From Fagopyrum homotropicum (Eukaryota > Streptophyta > Magnoliopsida > Caryophyllales > Polygonaceae): a stretch of 64,000 bases of DNA. Shown piece after piece: positions 34,993-46,530 of the stretch; within the stretch, counting starts at the first letter, position 1; the number at the start of each line of letters is the position of its first letter. The notes under the pieces were generated by a model. It saw only the letters and a list, made by a program, of their open reading frames with translations, was not told where the DNA came from and did not search any database. The position numbers were made by a program, and so were the translations under genes. The DNA lies in contig BSWB01000003.1 of the NCBI GenBank assembly GCA_033239125.1, positions 38,145,001-38,209,000 on the forward strand, in the 5' to 3' direction.

Positions 34993-35478
34993 GCAAGAAG
35001 TTTGGTGATGGAAATGATTATTTTTCGTGGTGAATGTTGGAAAAAAGAAAATTAAAACTAGCATTATTCCTTTAATTTAGGAAGCAAAAACTCCAAAAAG
35101 AAATCTCCATCAAGACAAGTCTGTGGGCCATAGCGGTTGTAGGATGAGAAAGATAATAGAAAATAATAGATTGTTACATTTGATGAGCAAATTAAGCTTT
35201 GTGTTCTTTGTCCACCAAATCTGACCATTTTGTTTCTACTTTTACAATTGCCAATTTTAGGAGCCGCTATTCCATCCGCAACCAAGATTTTCTTTTTCCC
35301 TTACGCAAACTCAAATAATTGACTAAACTAGGAAAAACAAAGGAAAGAGACGAGTTTTGTTGATTTCACACACGCTAGGGAATTCATCTCATTTTCATGT
35401 TTAATGCATATGATACAAGTGCAACGTTGATTATGGCAAGGCATTCAAGCTAAGAAAGAAGACACAATTTCCGGCTCG

Positions 35479-38400
35479 ATGTCTCATGCGAACGACGAAA
35501 TTGGTGAGGAGAGTTCATTAGGGGAAGGAGAACCACAACATGTAGAGAAGTTCCTCCCCAATGGGGACTATTACACAGGAGAATGGTTTGAAGGTTGCCC
35601 ACATGGCAACGGCAAGTATTTATGGATAGATGGGTGCATGTACATAGGAGAATGGTTTAGAGGGCAACCTATAGGCATGGGTACATTTAGTTGGCCTTTT
35701 GGGGCTACATATGAAGGAGAGTTCAAGAGCGGCTACATCGACGGGAAAGGAACTTATGAAGGCCCTAACGGCGAGACTTATAAGGGCCTTTGGGTCATGA
35801 ACATGAAGCATGGCCTCGGAACGATGGAGTTTGAGACAGGCGACTATTATGACGGGGAGTGGCGACATGGTCTTCAAGAAGGGAAAGGGAAATACCATTG
35901 GTGCAATGGGAACACGTACGACGGAGACTGGAAAGGTGGCGTGGTTCACGGCAAAGGGAAGATGACTTGGGCCGGAGGGAATCACTTTGATGGGAGTTGG
36001 GTCGATGGGATTCCTTTAGGTGAAGGTGTCTTTAGGTGGCAAAATGGAAGCTATTATGAAGGTTGTTGGAGCAAAGATGTTAAGGATCAAATTGGGGCTT
36101 TCTATCCTTCGGAAGCGTCGGCGACTCGGACACTTACCTGGGATCCTCAGACATTGTACAAGGATGTTGCTAGAGATGTCTATATTTGTCCTATTGAAAA
36201 GATACCTGTTTTCCCCTCGCAAAAGAAGTTGGCTTTGTGGAGAGCCACGGATCCTAGGACTCGACAAGGGAGGTTATCCGTTGATTCGCGGCTACTTGCA
36301 AGCGCCGACAAGGGATCATGGGACGTGGACGGAAGTGACGGCGTGCAACGACATTCTGTTGGATTCAAGGAGGATGTAGATGGCTTCATTCCTAGGATGT
36401 CGCCTAAGAAGCCTCTAAGAATACCCAAAGTTGTAAAGAAGCAACAAGGAGAGACTATCACTAAAGGCCATAAAAACTACGAACTTATGCTAAATCTTCA
36501 ATTAGGAATCAGGCATGCTGTAGGAAAACAAGCTCCGCCTACATCATTAGATCTAAGGACATCAGCTTTTGACCCCAAGGAAAAATACTGGACCAAATTC
36601 CCACCGGAGGGATCGAAACACACGCCGCCACACAATTCCTGCGAGTTTAAGTGGAAAGACTATTGTCCTCTAGTTTTCAGGTTAGCTTCAACTCTATGTG
36701 CTCTTGCTGCATTAAACCCTATCAAACTTACTATTTGCGGGGACACGGGGGCCACCAATCCAGAGTCTGTATGCACTCCAAACCACGCACATGTGGAGTT
36801 TTCATGCGCGTGGTTTGGGACGCATGCAGACTCTGCATGCGCCCAAATTCCCATGTGTGCCTCATGAGACGCACAGTTAGGACACATCCGGATTCCGTAT
36901 GCGCCTCAGGAGGAGCATGCAACGAAATGTCGGCGCACATGCGGGTTGATCATGCGCCCCATCCGGGCTCATGTGCAGCCCGCATGCACTGTCTCGTTGG
37001 CATTTATCTACCGCGCCCAATAACATTACTCTTGTATGTGGATCAATGTTCAGTTTGTGTTTGTTATGCTTGTTAGAGTTTTGAGGAAGCTTTTCAAGGT
37101 GGACGCGGCTGATTACATGTTGTCTATATGTGGCAACGATGCCCTACGAGAGCTTTGTTCACCTGGTAAAAGCGGAAGCTTCTTTTACTTGAGTCATGAC
37201 GATAGATATATGATAAAGACAATGAAGAAAGCAGAAGTAAAAGTGAGCATTCTAGTTACCAAAGTATTTGTTTACTTAGTGAAAACTAAAGCTTTAACTA
37301 ACGAATGGTATGTTGTTAGGTTCTTATACGGATGTTGTCGCCGTACTACAATCATGTTCGGTCGTACGAGAATACCCTAGTCACCAAAGTGTTTGGCCTC
37401 CACTGCGTCAAGTTAACAGGAATACAAAAGAAAGTAAGAATGGGATATTGGTATTAACATAATTTTATGGTATGATATAGAGAAACTAACAAAGTGTATT
37501 TTAAGCATGTAGGTACGATTCATTATAATGGGAAACTTAATGTGCACAGAGTACACCATCCACAAGCGTTTCGACTTAAAAGGATCTTCCCTTGGCCGAT
37601 CAACGGACAAGCCTGAGGAAGAACTGGATGCAAGCATTACACTTAAGGATCTTGATCTTAACTTCATTTTTCGTCTACAAAAGTCATGGTTTCAAGAGTT
37701 TTGCAAGTAATGCATATCACTTAAACTAGGGTTCATAGTCTTATAAGAGTAAACGTTCATCCTCACAAATTGTTACATTAACAGGCAAGTAGACAAAGAT
37801 TGCGAGTTTCTTGAGAACGAGAGGATTATGGACTATAGCATGTTGGTAGGGATTCACTTCAGGGAAGCATTCAAAGCCGGGGATCTAATCCCATCCGGAG
37901 CTCGCACTCCCGTTCGTGGCGGTAAGTATTGTTAGTAGATTGAAGATCCAATTCACAATAATGATATATGTCAATTAAGTTGTTCACTTGCTTTGTTTTA
38001 GGCTTCGATGAAAGTGAGTACGAAGGATTGCCTCGCCTTACAAGAGGAAATACTGACCCACTCATGGTAGCTGAACCAGCTTGGTAAGATAAAAAGTGAC
38101 GGGTGAAATCGCTAACTAGGTCTTTTACCACTATTGTTCTATATTCATATCATAAACTCATTAAGTAAATATATCCCTTATAAAATAATAGTGATAGTCA
38201 ATTAGAGGAGTGTACAAAATAAAAGCCCATAAAAAGAGTCAATTAGAGGAGTGTACAAAACAAAAGCCCATAAAAAGAGTCACTTCACCCAATTCTTTCA
38301 AAAAGTGATTACTATAACATGTTAACTAGTTGAGCTGTAGAATGATCAGTATTATCCAATGGACAATGTAGGTGGGCGAGCATTGGATTAGGTACGAACA

Positions 38401-38660
38401 TGCCGGCTCGGGTTGAAAGAGCTATAAGGAAAACTGAAGGGGAATCGAGTCATGTAATGGAACCAACCGGAGAGTATTACGATGTGGTTATGTTTTTCGG
38501 CATCATTGACATACTCCAAGATTATGATATCAGCAAGAAGTTGGAGCACGCTTACAAGTCGATGCAGTACGATCCGACCTCCATATCTGCGGTGGATCCA
38601 AAGTTGTACTCGAAGCGGTTTCGTGACTTCATCTTGAGGATATTTGCAGAGGATACATGA
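35479..38660 (+). CDS. PIP5K: Phosphatidylinositol-4-phosphate 5-kinase (MORN-type, type B), seven exons, 727 aa
   Basis: Makes PI(4,5)P2 from PI4P at the plasma membrane. Exons: 35479-36680, 37077-37242, 37320-37433, 37513-37706, 37785-37921, 38002-38083 and 38372-38660; all GT-AG, phases consistent, 2184 nt. Eight MORN repeats at 23-residue spacing (YTGEW 32, YIGEW 55, YEGEF 78, YKGLW 101, YDGEW 124, YDGDW 147, FDGSW 170, YEGCW 193). The kinase domain has GKSGSFF (431-437), the ATP-binding IKTMK (447-451), RFDLKGSSLGR, MDYSMLVGIHF (574 on) and IID (676-678), with the Lys/Tyr-rich activation segment near the C-terminus (SKRFRDFI). Length is near the 720-820 aa of plant homologues. The last acceptor gives AWWASIG; a slightly different site is possible. 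No lesion seen. Which paralogue it is cannot be decided here. Confidence 0.95.
36761..36835 (+). repeat. Inverted repeat in a GC-rich insert of PIP5K intron 1
   Basis: Left arm 36761-36788 (CAGAGTCTGTATGCACTCCA onward) pairs with right arm 36808-36835 (ending GACGCATGCAGACTCTG) over 28 bp with about three mismatches, around a 19-base loop. It lies in a stretch (36735-37015) rich in GCATGC, GCGC and CATGCG words, unlike the AT-rich introns of the rest of the gene. Confidence 0.75.
38196..38277 (+). repeat. Perfect-length 41-bp tandem duplication in PIP5K intron 6
   Basis: Two adjacent 41-bp units (38196-38236 and 38237-38277), AGTCAATTAGAGGAGTG..., differing at one base. Flanking intron sequence (GGTCTTTTACC, CTCATTAAGTAAATATA) resembles 21357-21421 and 22715-22760, so the intron carries a dispersed repeat. 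Confidence 0.8.
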
Positions 38661-39238
38661 ACATAATTGGGTGTGTATTTATTTCCTTAGTTAGGGTGTT
38701 GGTGCATTTTGAACATATGAACTAACAGACAACAAATGAGCTTTGGGGCTGACATATAGAGTGTAAAAGATGAAATCAATTGGAAAACTGCTTCGAGTCT
38801 TTCATCGCCAAAGCTGTAAGATTTATTAGCTTTACAATTCTAGAGAAAGTAGGTCTGGATTGTAAACGGTTTTATTTTCTTCACTGTCTAAACTTAATTG
38901 TACATGGTGGAAATATGATCAATTAATAACATATTTGCAATGCCCATTTCAATTCAAACTTAATTATTTTCTGTACAATCTTATTACATTGTATATGTGA
39001 AAAACAGTAAAGCAATATCAACGCCTGAGTTGTTTATGCATTCGTCTACGGAATCTCAAGAGGAGAGATCCGGTCTTAGATTTCATTAAGCATTCAAGAC
39101 AGGTTACAATAGGTGTAGCTTGAGTTCGCATGCAAGACAACTCAATAAACAACCGTAATCTAGAAGAACTTAGAGCAAGAGTACAATCATATAGAAATTG
39201 ATATCGAAATAGCCTTTGTTTGATCGAACAAAGCTTTG

Positions 39239-39307
39239 ATCAAAACTTTGTTATTTTCGCAATGAAGACTCTCCTCGACTTCAGTGCAAAAATAACAAAG
39301 TTTTGAT
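39239..39307 (+). repeat. Near-perfect 29-bp inverted repeat with 11-base loop
   Basis: Left arm 39239-39267 (ATCAAAACTTTGTTATTTTC...) and right arm 39279-39307 pair with only two mismatches around the loop ACTCTCCTCGA. It lies between the PIP5K 3' flank and an Athila LTR. It could be a tiny foldback element or a small-RNA precursor; no evidence decides. Confidence 0.8.
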
Positions 39308-39361
39308 AATGCGCGTCTATATTTCTTAGGGTTTTTAGTAGTAGTGAGCCAAAAAAAAAAC

Positions 39362-39983
39362 TACTATTGAATTGAGTGTGCTAGGATCGTTGCCTAAGAC
39401 TTACCTTTTTCGAGACTTACCCGGTAAGGAGGGGTTTGACCCTTAGGTAGTGGCCGGTTTGTGTAGAATTCCCGTCCTTAGGTTCCTTGAGACTTACCCG
39501 GTAATAGGACTTTAGGTGCGAGACTAGTGGAGCATGAGACTTACCCGGTAATTTCTCCCATTAGAGAAACACCAAACTCCGAACAACCACAACTTTCCTT
39601 TGATCATTAGAAGCATGAGTCCATTGTCATAATCGGAATTCCAAATTTCTAGAATCCGCTTTCTTACCTCTTATCTCTTATCTTTGTGTTTGTGTGTTAG
39701 TTTGCTTGTTTGTGTTGATATATTTGTGATCCTTGTTTGATCACCCAAAACCATCCAAAAACATTGTGTTTTGCACTTTCTTTATTCCTCATCTCATCTT
39801 AATTTAGATTTACACTATCTTTGATCATTGAATGACTTGATTTCACCTCAGTCCTTGTGTTCGACCTCGGAATACTTTCCTTCCTACATAACGATCCGTA
39901 CACTGCGGGTTTCGCTAGGTAGTTTAGGATTTTAGATCGAGTTATAAATTTAAGACTTTGTGTGTGCATGTTTTGGGCGAACG
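39362..39983 (+). mobile_element. Athila-type LTR, 5'-truncated (copy E), followed by PBS-like sequence
   Basis: Contains the four ACTTACC words (39397, 39412, 39489, 39536), CGATCCGTACACTGCGGGTTT (near 39892) and an end GGGCGAACG at 39983 corresponding to GAGCGAACA of copy C. Directly after it, TTGGCACTCTTGCCTTGGA (39989 on) resembles the tRNA-Asp primer binding site used by Athila elements (TGGCGCCGTTGCC). The first ~1.1 kb of the LTR is missing. Confidence 0.7.
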
Positions 39984-40650
39984 AGTTCTTGGCACTCTTG
40001 CCTTGGATTTGTGTCGTACAATCCTAGCGTAACAAAAGGCAAGGTGAAGGCACACTCAAACCTAACAAAGGATAAACATTTGTTACCTAGAAAACGTCAT
40101 CGTCGGCACTCAAGAAAGGAATCACCAGGTAAGTCTCTTCCTATCCTCAAGCGTAAGCCTTAGAGGGATCTAAGGCTATAAAGCTCTCAACAAAGACTAG
40201 GATTTGGGCAAACTATAACCTAGGCCTAAGGATAAAATATGATCGGGTAAACTGAAGAAAATCTCCGATTGTTCTTACTCACATCTCGGCCGAGATTCCT
40301 AAGAACCATCCGAGATCGGAAACTGCATAGGTAAAACTAAACCTTCAGGATTCAATCTAACTTATAGGGTCAATTTATCATCATATAAACCATAACCATC
40401 AACTAGTTACCTCGGAATCGCAAGGATTCTAGCCAACAACAGTCATATTTGAATCAAAGAAGGTATATGATATCAAATCAGACATAAAATAAAAAAAAGC
40501 AAAGAAAACTTAACTAACAATCTTCAATTGTCAAATCTAATTAAAAGCAACAACAATGGTTTGACCTTTTGTTCAAATAATGAAAACAACAACTCAATCT
40601 ATCCCTTCCAAGAATAATTGACAAAAATCCAATGCTAAAAATGCGAATCT

Positions 40651-41903
40651 TGTTGGAGATTTGGGCTAAGTCTTCATTGTAACCGTTGAGCTTGTCTTGA
40701 GACAAGGTGCAATGAGTTGTTCACATGTGTGTCACTATGGTCCGGGTTGCGGGAGGCAAGACAAGTGACCGGCACTAAGAACAACTAGTATTATAAGGGG
40801 AGTCGAATCAAAGCAAGGTGATTCACGACAAGGTCAACTTGTGCTAGATTTTAGAAAGCCGAAGTTTGGGGCATTTTAGCCACATTTTAACGGCACACCT
40901 TTGGTTCTTAGGACTTATATTGGCTAAAGAATATGTGGTTAAAAATTGGGAGCAATCCAAGCTCAAATGCTTAGTGAATGTCAATGAAGCAACTAGTGAG
41001 CTTCTTAAGGAGCTACACGGGCTTGAGCTAAGATATTGAGTGTTTGAGGATCTTGGAGCTTACCCTAGCTTTATCAAAGTGAATGAAGCTCATTGGAAGT
41101 ATTTGGTCCAAGAAAAATAAGTTAGCTCTAAGCTAGCTCCGGGGAGCGGTTTTGGGCTCCCTATGTGGGCCACGGGCCTCGGGCCTCGGGCTTTCTAGGG
41201 CTTCAAGGCCCATCTTCCAAGTAACTTCCACGTAACTTCCATAACCGATTTTAACCTCTTTTAACTCCCCAAAACCGTGGCCCCCTATGCCTATAAAATG
41301 GAGAGTCATTTGCACTTGATTGAACATTCGTTTTTGCAACAATAAAGCTTTTAGTTCTATTGTATTGACATTGGATAGGCCTTCTTATAAGCTTGTTTGC
41401 AAAACTGGAAAGACCAGTATAGTTCCTTTGTATTGACAAAGGATAGGCATCCATCTTAGTTTGGTTTTGTATTGAAAAAACCTAGGAATACCCTTTCTAT
41501 AAAGTAAGACAAGTCTCTTACTTAGTCTTTGTAACGTGTAACGTTTTATCCCATTAAGGTATTTGGATATTCCCGGTGTAGGGGAGAATACACTTAGAAG
41601 GAAAATTCATTTATGAATGACTCATTACATAATCCAAGTCAATGTTTTAACATATAACAATCGGTTTTTAAGACTTGCAATTGAACTTAATTTCTATTAG
41701 AGTTTAGTCTACTCCTTTTTGGAGATTACAAACTCTTGATTGGGTTTTGTCTACTCCTTTGTGGAGATTACAAACCCTTGTTTAATAATTTATTTCACTT
41801 CAAGATAAATTATATTAATTTGATTGGCAATTAGGACAACCGTCTACTCACTTAAGTGAGACTACGGCCCTTTGGTTTAAAACCGGACACCAAAATTCCA
41901 ACA
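40651..41903 (+). repeat. 5' LTR of the copia element
   Basis: 1253 bp, TGTTGGAGAT...TTCCAACA. Contains CCTATAAAATGGAGAG (41290-41305), a likely TATA-containing promoter segment upstream of CATTTGCACTTGATTG. No standard tRNA-Met primer site (TGGTATCAGAGC) follows the LTR; the next bases are ATCTTCTAAGTG. Confidence 0.9.
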
Positions 41904-41956
41904 ATCTTCTAAGTGTATTTATTGTTACTTGTTTTGTAAGATTGGATTGATCAATA

Positions 41957-44900
41957 ATGAGTAAGACGTTAATGACAAAAATGACTTCTCGTTTTGGGAA
42001 GTTGGATAAGTTTGAGGGTGTAGACTTTAGGAGGTGGTAAAAGAAAATGCACTTCCTCTTGACTACATTAAAAGTCGCTTATGTACTCACTACACCTAGA
42101 CCAGCCGAGCCGGTTGATGATATGGTGGAGGAGATAGAGGCTGTCCGACGAAGGAGCAAATTGGATAATGATGACTACATATGTCGTGGTCATATTCTCA
42201 ATGGCATGGGTGATGCATTGTTTGATGTTTACCAAAGTGTAGAGTCATCAACATCAATGTGGGATCAACTGGAGTCTAAATACATGGCGGAGGATGCTTC
42301 ATCTCGTAAATTCTTAGTCTCGGATTTTAACTCATATAAAATGGTGGACTCAAGGCCGGTAATGGAACATACAATGAATTGCTCCGGATTCTTGGGAGGG
42401 TCACTCAACATGCCATGCATATGGATGAGGCCATTGCGGTTTCGTCTATAATGGATAAGCTCCCCCCTTCTTGGAAGGACTTCCGCCATGTGCTAAAGCA
42501 CAAGAAGGAAGAACTCATGTTGGTGGAACTTGGCTCTCACCTTCAAATTGAACAAGGTCTTAGGGCACAAGAAGGGGGACTCAAGAAGGAGGATAAAATT
42601 TCTACTTCCCACGAGGCCAACATGATGGATGGCAAGGGCAAAAGGAAGAGGTTCAAAGGAAAGGACAAAGACAATGACAAGGGAAATAAGTCCAAAAAGT
42701 CCAAGAAGGATAATATTGACAAGAAACCAAAAGGTTCTTGTTGGAAGTGTGGCAAGTCTGGCCACTTCAAACGGGGTTGCAAGGTTAAGGACAATGGATC
42801 CAAGGGTGGAGGCCAAAGTGGCCAAAACCCCACAAACCAAGGTGACTCACTTATGAGTCTTGATTCTAACTTTGATATAAATTTTGATTTGAATTATGTG
42901 TCATTGACTTTTGAATGTTTGTCCATGCAGGATGATGACCTTGGATGGTGGGTGGACTCGGGTGCAACAACTCATGTTTGCAAAGATCGGCGTCAGTTCA
43001 AGACATATGCTGTTGCTAACGATAGAGCACTCATACATATGGGAAACGAGTCTATCACCCCCATTCTAGGAAGAGGACGGGTTGATCTATACTTCACAAG
43101 TGGCAAGACTCTAGTCTTGTCAAATGTACTACATGCACCGGCCATTAGAAAGAATGTGATTTCTGGTGGTGTACTCAATAGGCTTGGCTTCAAACAAGTC
43201 ATAGAAGCCGACCGCTATGTATTATCTAGGAGAGGAACATTTGTAGGCTTTGGCCATTGGAACAATAATATGTTTCTTCTCTCTTTATGTAATAAACTTT
43301 CTAATACTAATATAAACAAGAATAGTTTTTTTACATTGTCTTCTTCTTCCAATTGTGATTTTGTCAAATAGCATGCACGGCTTGGACATGTTCATTTTAA
43401 GCGTATGAATGACATGACAAAGGATGGTATTTTACCTAAACTTGACTTGCCAAAAGACAAGTGTAAAACGTGCATGTTGACGAAGATAACAAGACTTCCA
43501 TTATCTAGAGTTGAAAGAGAACAATCAATGCTCGGCTTAGTCCACTCGGATCTAGGCGACTTGCACTCTACTCCTTCATTAAGAAAGAAGAAGTATTACG
43601 TAACATTCATAGATGATTACTCTAGGTATTGTTACGTATATCTACTCTTTGTAAAGAGTGATGCCTTAGACAAATTCTATGTATTCAAGAATGAATCTGA
43701 GTTGCAACAAGGTACCTTAATAAAAAAACTACACACGGATCGTGGTGGTGATATTATGGATAAGGAATACTTTGAGAGTGTCGGGATCATATATGAGACC
43801 ACGGCACCTTACACACCACAATCAAATGGTGTGGCCGAACGAAAGAACTGAGTGCTTAAAGAGATGGTCAATGCCATGTTATCTTACTCGGGTCTTAAGA
43901 ACTCGTTTTGGGGTGAAGCTATGCTCACGGCAAACTACTTGCTTAATCGTATTCCAAACAAAAGAAGCAAGAAGACTCCTTACGAACTATGGTTCAAAAG
44001 GAAACCAAACCTACATTACTTACAAGTTTGGGGATGTCGAGCCATAGTAAGGCTAAATGACAACAAACATAAGACTTAAGGTGAAAGAGGTGTTGAGTGT
44101 GTGTTCATTGGCTATGTCAAACACTCCAAAGCTTATAGGTTCGATGTGATAGAACCAAATGACTTCATCTCGGTTAATACCGTAATAGAGTCTAGGGATG
44201 CCATCTTTGATGAAGATCGCTTCACCTCGGCTCTTAGGCCTAGGAAAGTGATCAACATGGCCTTAGATGAGAAATACCCAAACAAGCATCATAGGATTCA
44301 AGATGAATCCCGACAAGCGTCCCACGGGCTTGACTTGCCAAAGATTGCTCCTATGAGCACTAATTTGTCCCAAAAATCGATTTTCCAAGTGTTCTTGGTT
44401 GAAGGGTCAAGGGATAATGAAATAGATCGTCACTCTTACTTTCATATAGATGAGGATCCAAAGACATTTGACGAGGCCATGAAGTCTCAAGATGTTGCCT
44501 TCTGGAAGGAAGCAATCCAAGAGGAGATGGACTCCATTATGGGTAACCATACATGGGAGTTAGCCAACCTTCATTCCGGTTGCAAACCTTTGGGATGCAA
44601 ATGGATCTTCAAGAGGAAGATGAAAGTTGACGGTTCCATTGACAAGTTTAAGCACGCTTGGTCATCCAAGGCTTTAGACAAAGGGAAGGTGTCGATTACT
44701 TTGACACATATGCTCCGGTGGCTAGGATTACAACCATTAGGTTATTAATAGCTATGGCGGCTATACATAATCTAGTGATTCATCAAATGGATGTCAAGAC
44801 AACATTCCTTAATGGTGATCTAGATAAGGAAGTGTATATGAGACAACCTGAAGGGTTTGTTTTAAAAGGACAAGAGCACAAAGTGTGTCGCTTGGTCAAA

Positions 44901-45992
44901 TCCTTGTATGGACTAAAGCAAGCTCCAAAACAATGGCATCAAAAGTTTGATGATGTCGTATTGTCAAATAGATTTAAGATAAATCAAGCTAATAAGTGTG
45001 TCTATAATAAGTTTGATCATACCGGTCAAAGTGTGATCATATGCTTATATGTTGATGACATGTTGATCTTTGGAACAAACCAAAGACAAGTAGATCTCAC
45101 TAAGGATTTCTTGTCCACTAAGTTTTCTATGAAAGACTTAGGTGAGGCGGATGTGATTCTAGGCATAAGAATCAAACGTGATGCTAAAGGCTTAAGCCTC
45201 ACACAATCACACTACATTGAGAAGATTGTCAAACGCTTCCAATGTAATAAAAGTTCAACTGTTAGTACTCCTATGGACTCAAGTGAAAAATTGATGCCCA
45301 ACCAAGGATCAGCTGTCTCTCAACTTGAGTATGCACAAGTAATAGGATGTTGCATGTATGCAATGACTAGCACTAGGCCAGATATTGCTTTTGCTATTGG
45401 TAAATTGAGTAGGTACACAAGTTATCCTAGATCACAATATTGGAAGGCACTAAGGCGTGTGCTTAGGTACCTCAAGGGGACCATGGGTTTTGGCATCTTG
45501 TACAGTAAGTATCATTCAGTGATAGAAGGCTATTTGGATGCGTCATGGATCACTAATCTAGATGAGCACTCATCCACCACAGGATGGGTTTTCTTGTTAG
45601 GTGGTGGTTCCATTTCGTGGGCTTCAAAGAAGCAAACATGCATCACAACCTCGACCATGGAGTCTGAGTTTGTGGCACTTGCCGCTGCCGGTAAGGAAGC
45701 TGAATGGCTAATAAATTTGGTTCTAGAAATTCCTCTATGGCCAAAACCGATTTCTCCTATCTCAATTCATTGTGATAGTGCAGCTACGTTGGCTAAAGCT
45801 TATAGCCAAACGTACAATGGAAAATCAAGACATCTTGGTGTGAGACATAGCTCGGTTAGAGAGCTCATAACTCACGGTATAATATCGGTTGATTTTGTGA
45901 GAACACACAATAATCTAGCCGATCACTTAACCAAGAGCTTGGCTAGGGACTTAGTTCAAAAGTCAGCCAAGGGGATGGAGTTAACGACCTAA
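41957..45992 (+). pseudogene. Copia gag-pol polyprotein (gag, protease, integrase, RT, RNase H), disabled
   Basis: Starts at ATG 41957 (MSKTLMTKMTSRFGKLDKFE). Breaks: TAA at 42038, frameshift near 42370, TAG at 43369-43371, TGA at 43849-43851, TAA at 44077-44079, frameshift near 44665. Domains in order: gag with zinc knuckle CWKCGKSGHFKRGC (about 42740); protease WWVDSGATTH (about 42950); integrase with HARLGH, CKTCMLTK, D...DRGG and E in the PYTPQSNGVAERKN stretch; RT with GFRQREGVDYFDTYAPVA, MDVKTTFLNGDL, SLYGLKQAPKQW and YVDDML (about 45050); RNase H with YLDASW, TMESEF and HCDSAATL. The integrase-before-RT order is diagnostic of Ty1/copia. The last frame, 44658-45992, is fully open, so lesions cluster in the first two thirds. 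Confidence 0.93.
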
Positions 45993-46515
45993 ATTGAAAA
46001 CGACTTGTCATGGGACACCCAATTCGCCTATGGCTTGATGCCTTAGCCGAATTCAATGAGGAAAGCCCACTCCAAGAAGTTGTGAGCATAAAATGTCCAT
46101 CCAAGGTAATGCTCTATGCCTATATAATATGTATAGTTTGAAATATGTAATTTCTTAACAACTCTTTTGAAAAATTGCAATTATAGGTGCAAGATCAAAA
46201 GAGAGTTGGCTACATGAACGTGAAGTGTCAAGGCTTCTTCAAGGGAGTAGATGGTCGACTCGCCTATATGTTCATTAAAGGATTAGGACACAATATCCTT
46301 TAAATGTGTCATTTATTTGTAAAGGAAATGTAAATTTCGTGTATGTTACCTTCATGTACTTAAACAAGTTAAGTGGTTCAATCCATTAGGACACCACAAT
46401 TCTTTAGTGCAGAATGTGTAATTATACTAATTCAATAAATTCAATCGAAAGATATTTATGATTATGCGAATATTTTGTTTGGATGTATGTCTATTAAAAG
46501 TTTCTTGACTTTGCT

Positions 46516-46530
46516 CAAATGGGGGAGGAA
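46516..46530 (+). other. Polypurine tract of the copia element
   Basis: AAATGGGGGAGGAA immediately precedes the 3' LTR start TGTTGG at 46531, the expected place for plus-strand priming. Between the pol stop (45992) and this tract is about 520 bp of non-coding sequence. Confidence 0.85.

Noticed and set aside
35620..35985. 121-codon minus-strand ORF in PIP5K exon 1
   Set aside because: Antisense to the MORN repeats, whose periodic codons keep the opposite strand open.
36651..37076. 141-codon Cys/His-rich ORF overlapping the PIP5K gene
   Set aside because: It spans the end of exon 1 and intron 1 in another frame; the splice sites and kinase homology show that this is intron.
42265..42840. Minus-strand ORFs opposite the copia gag
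   Set aside because: Antisense shadows of the gag-pol coding sequence.
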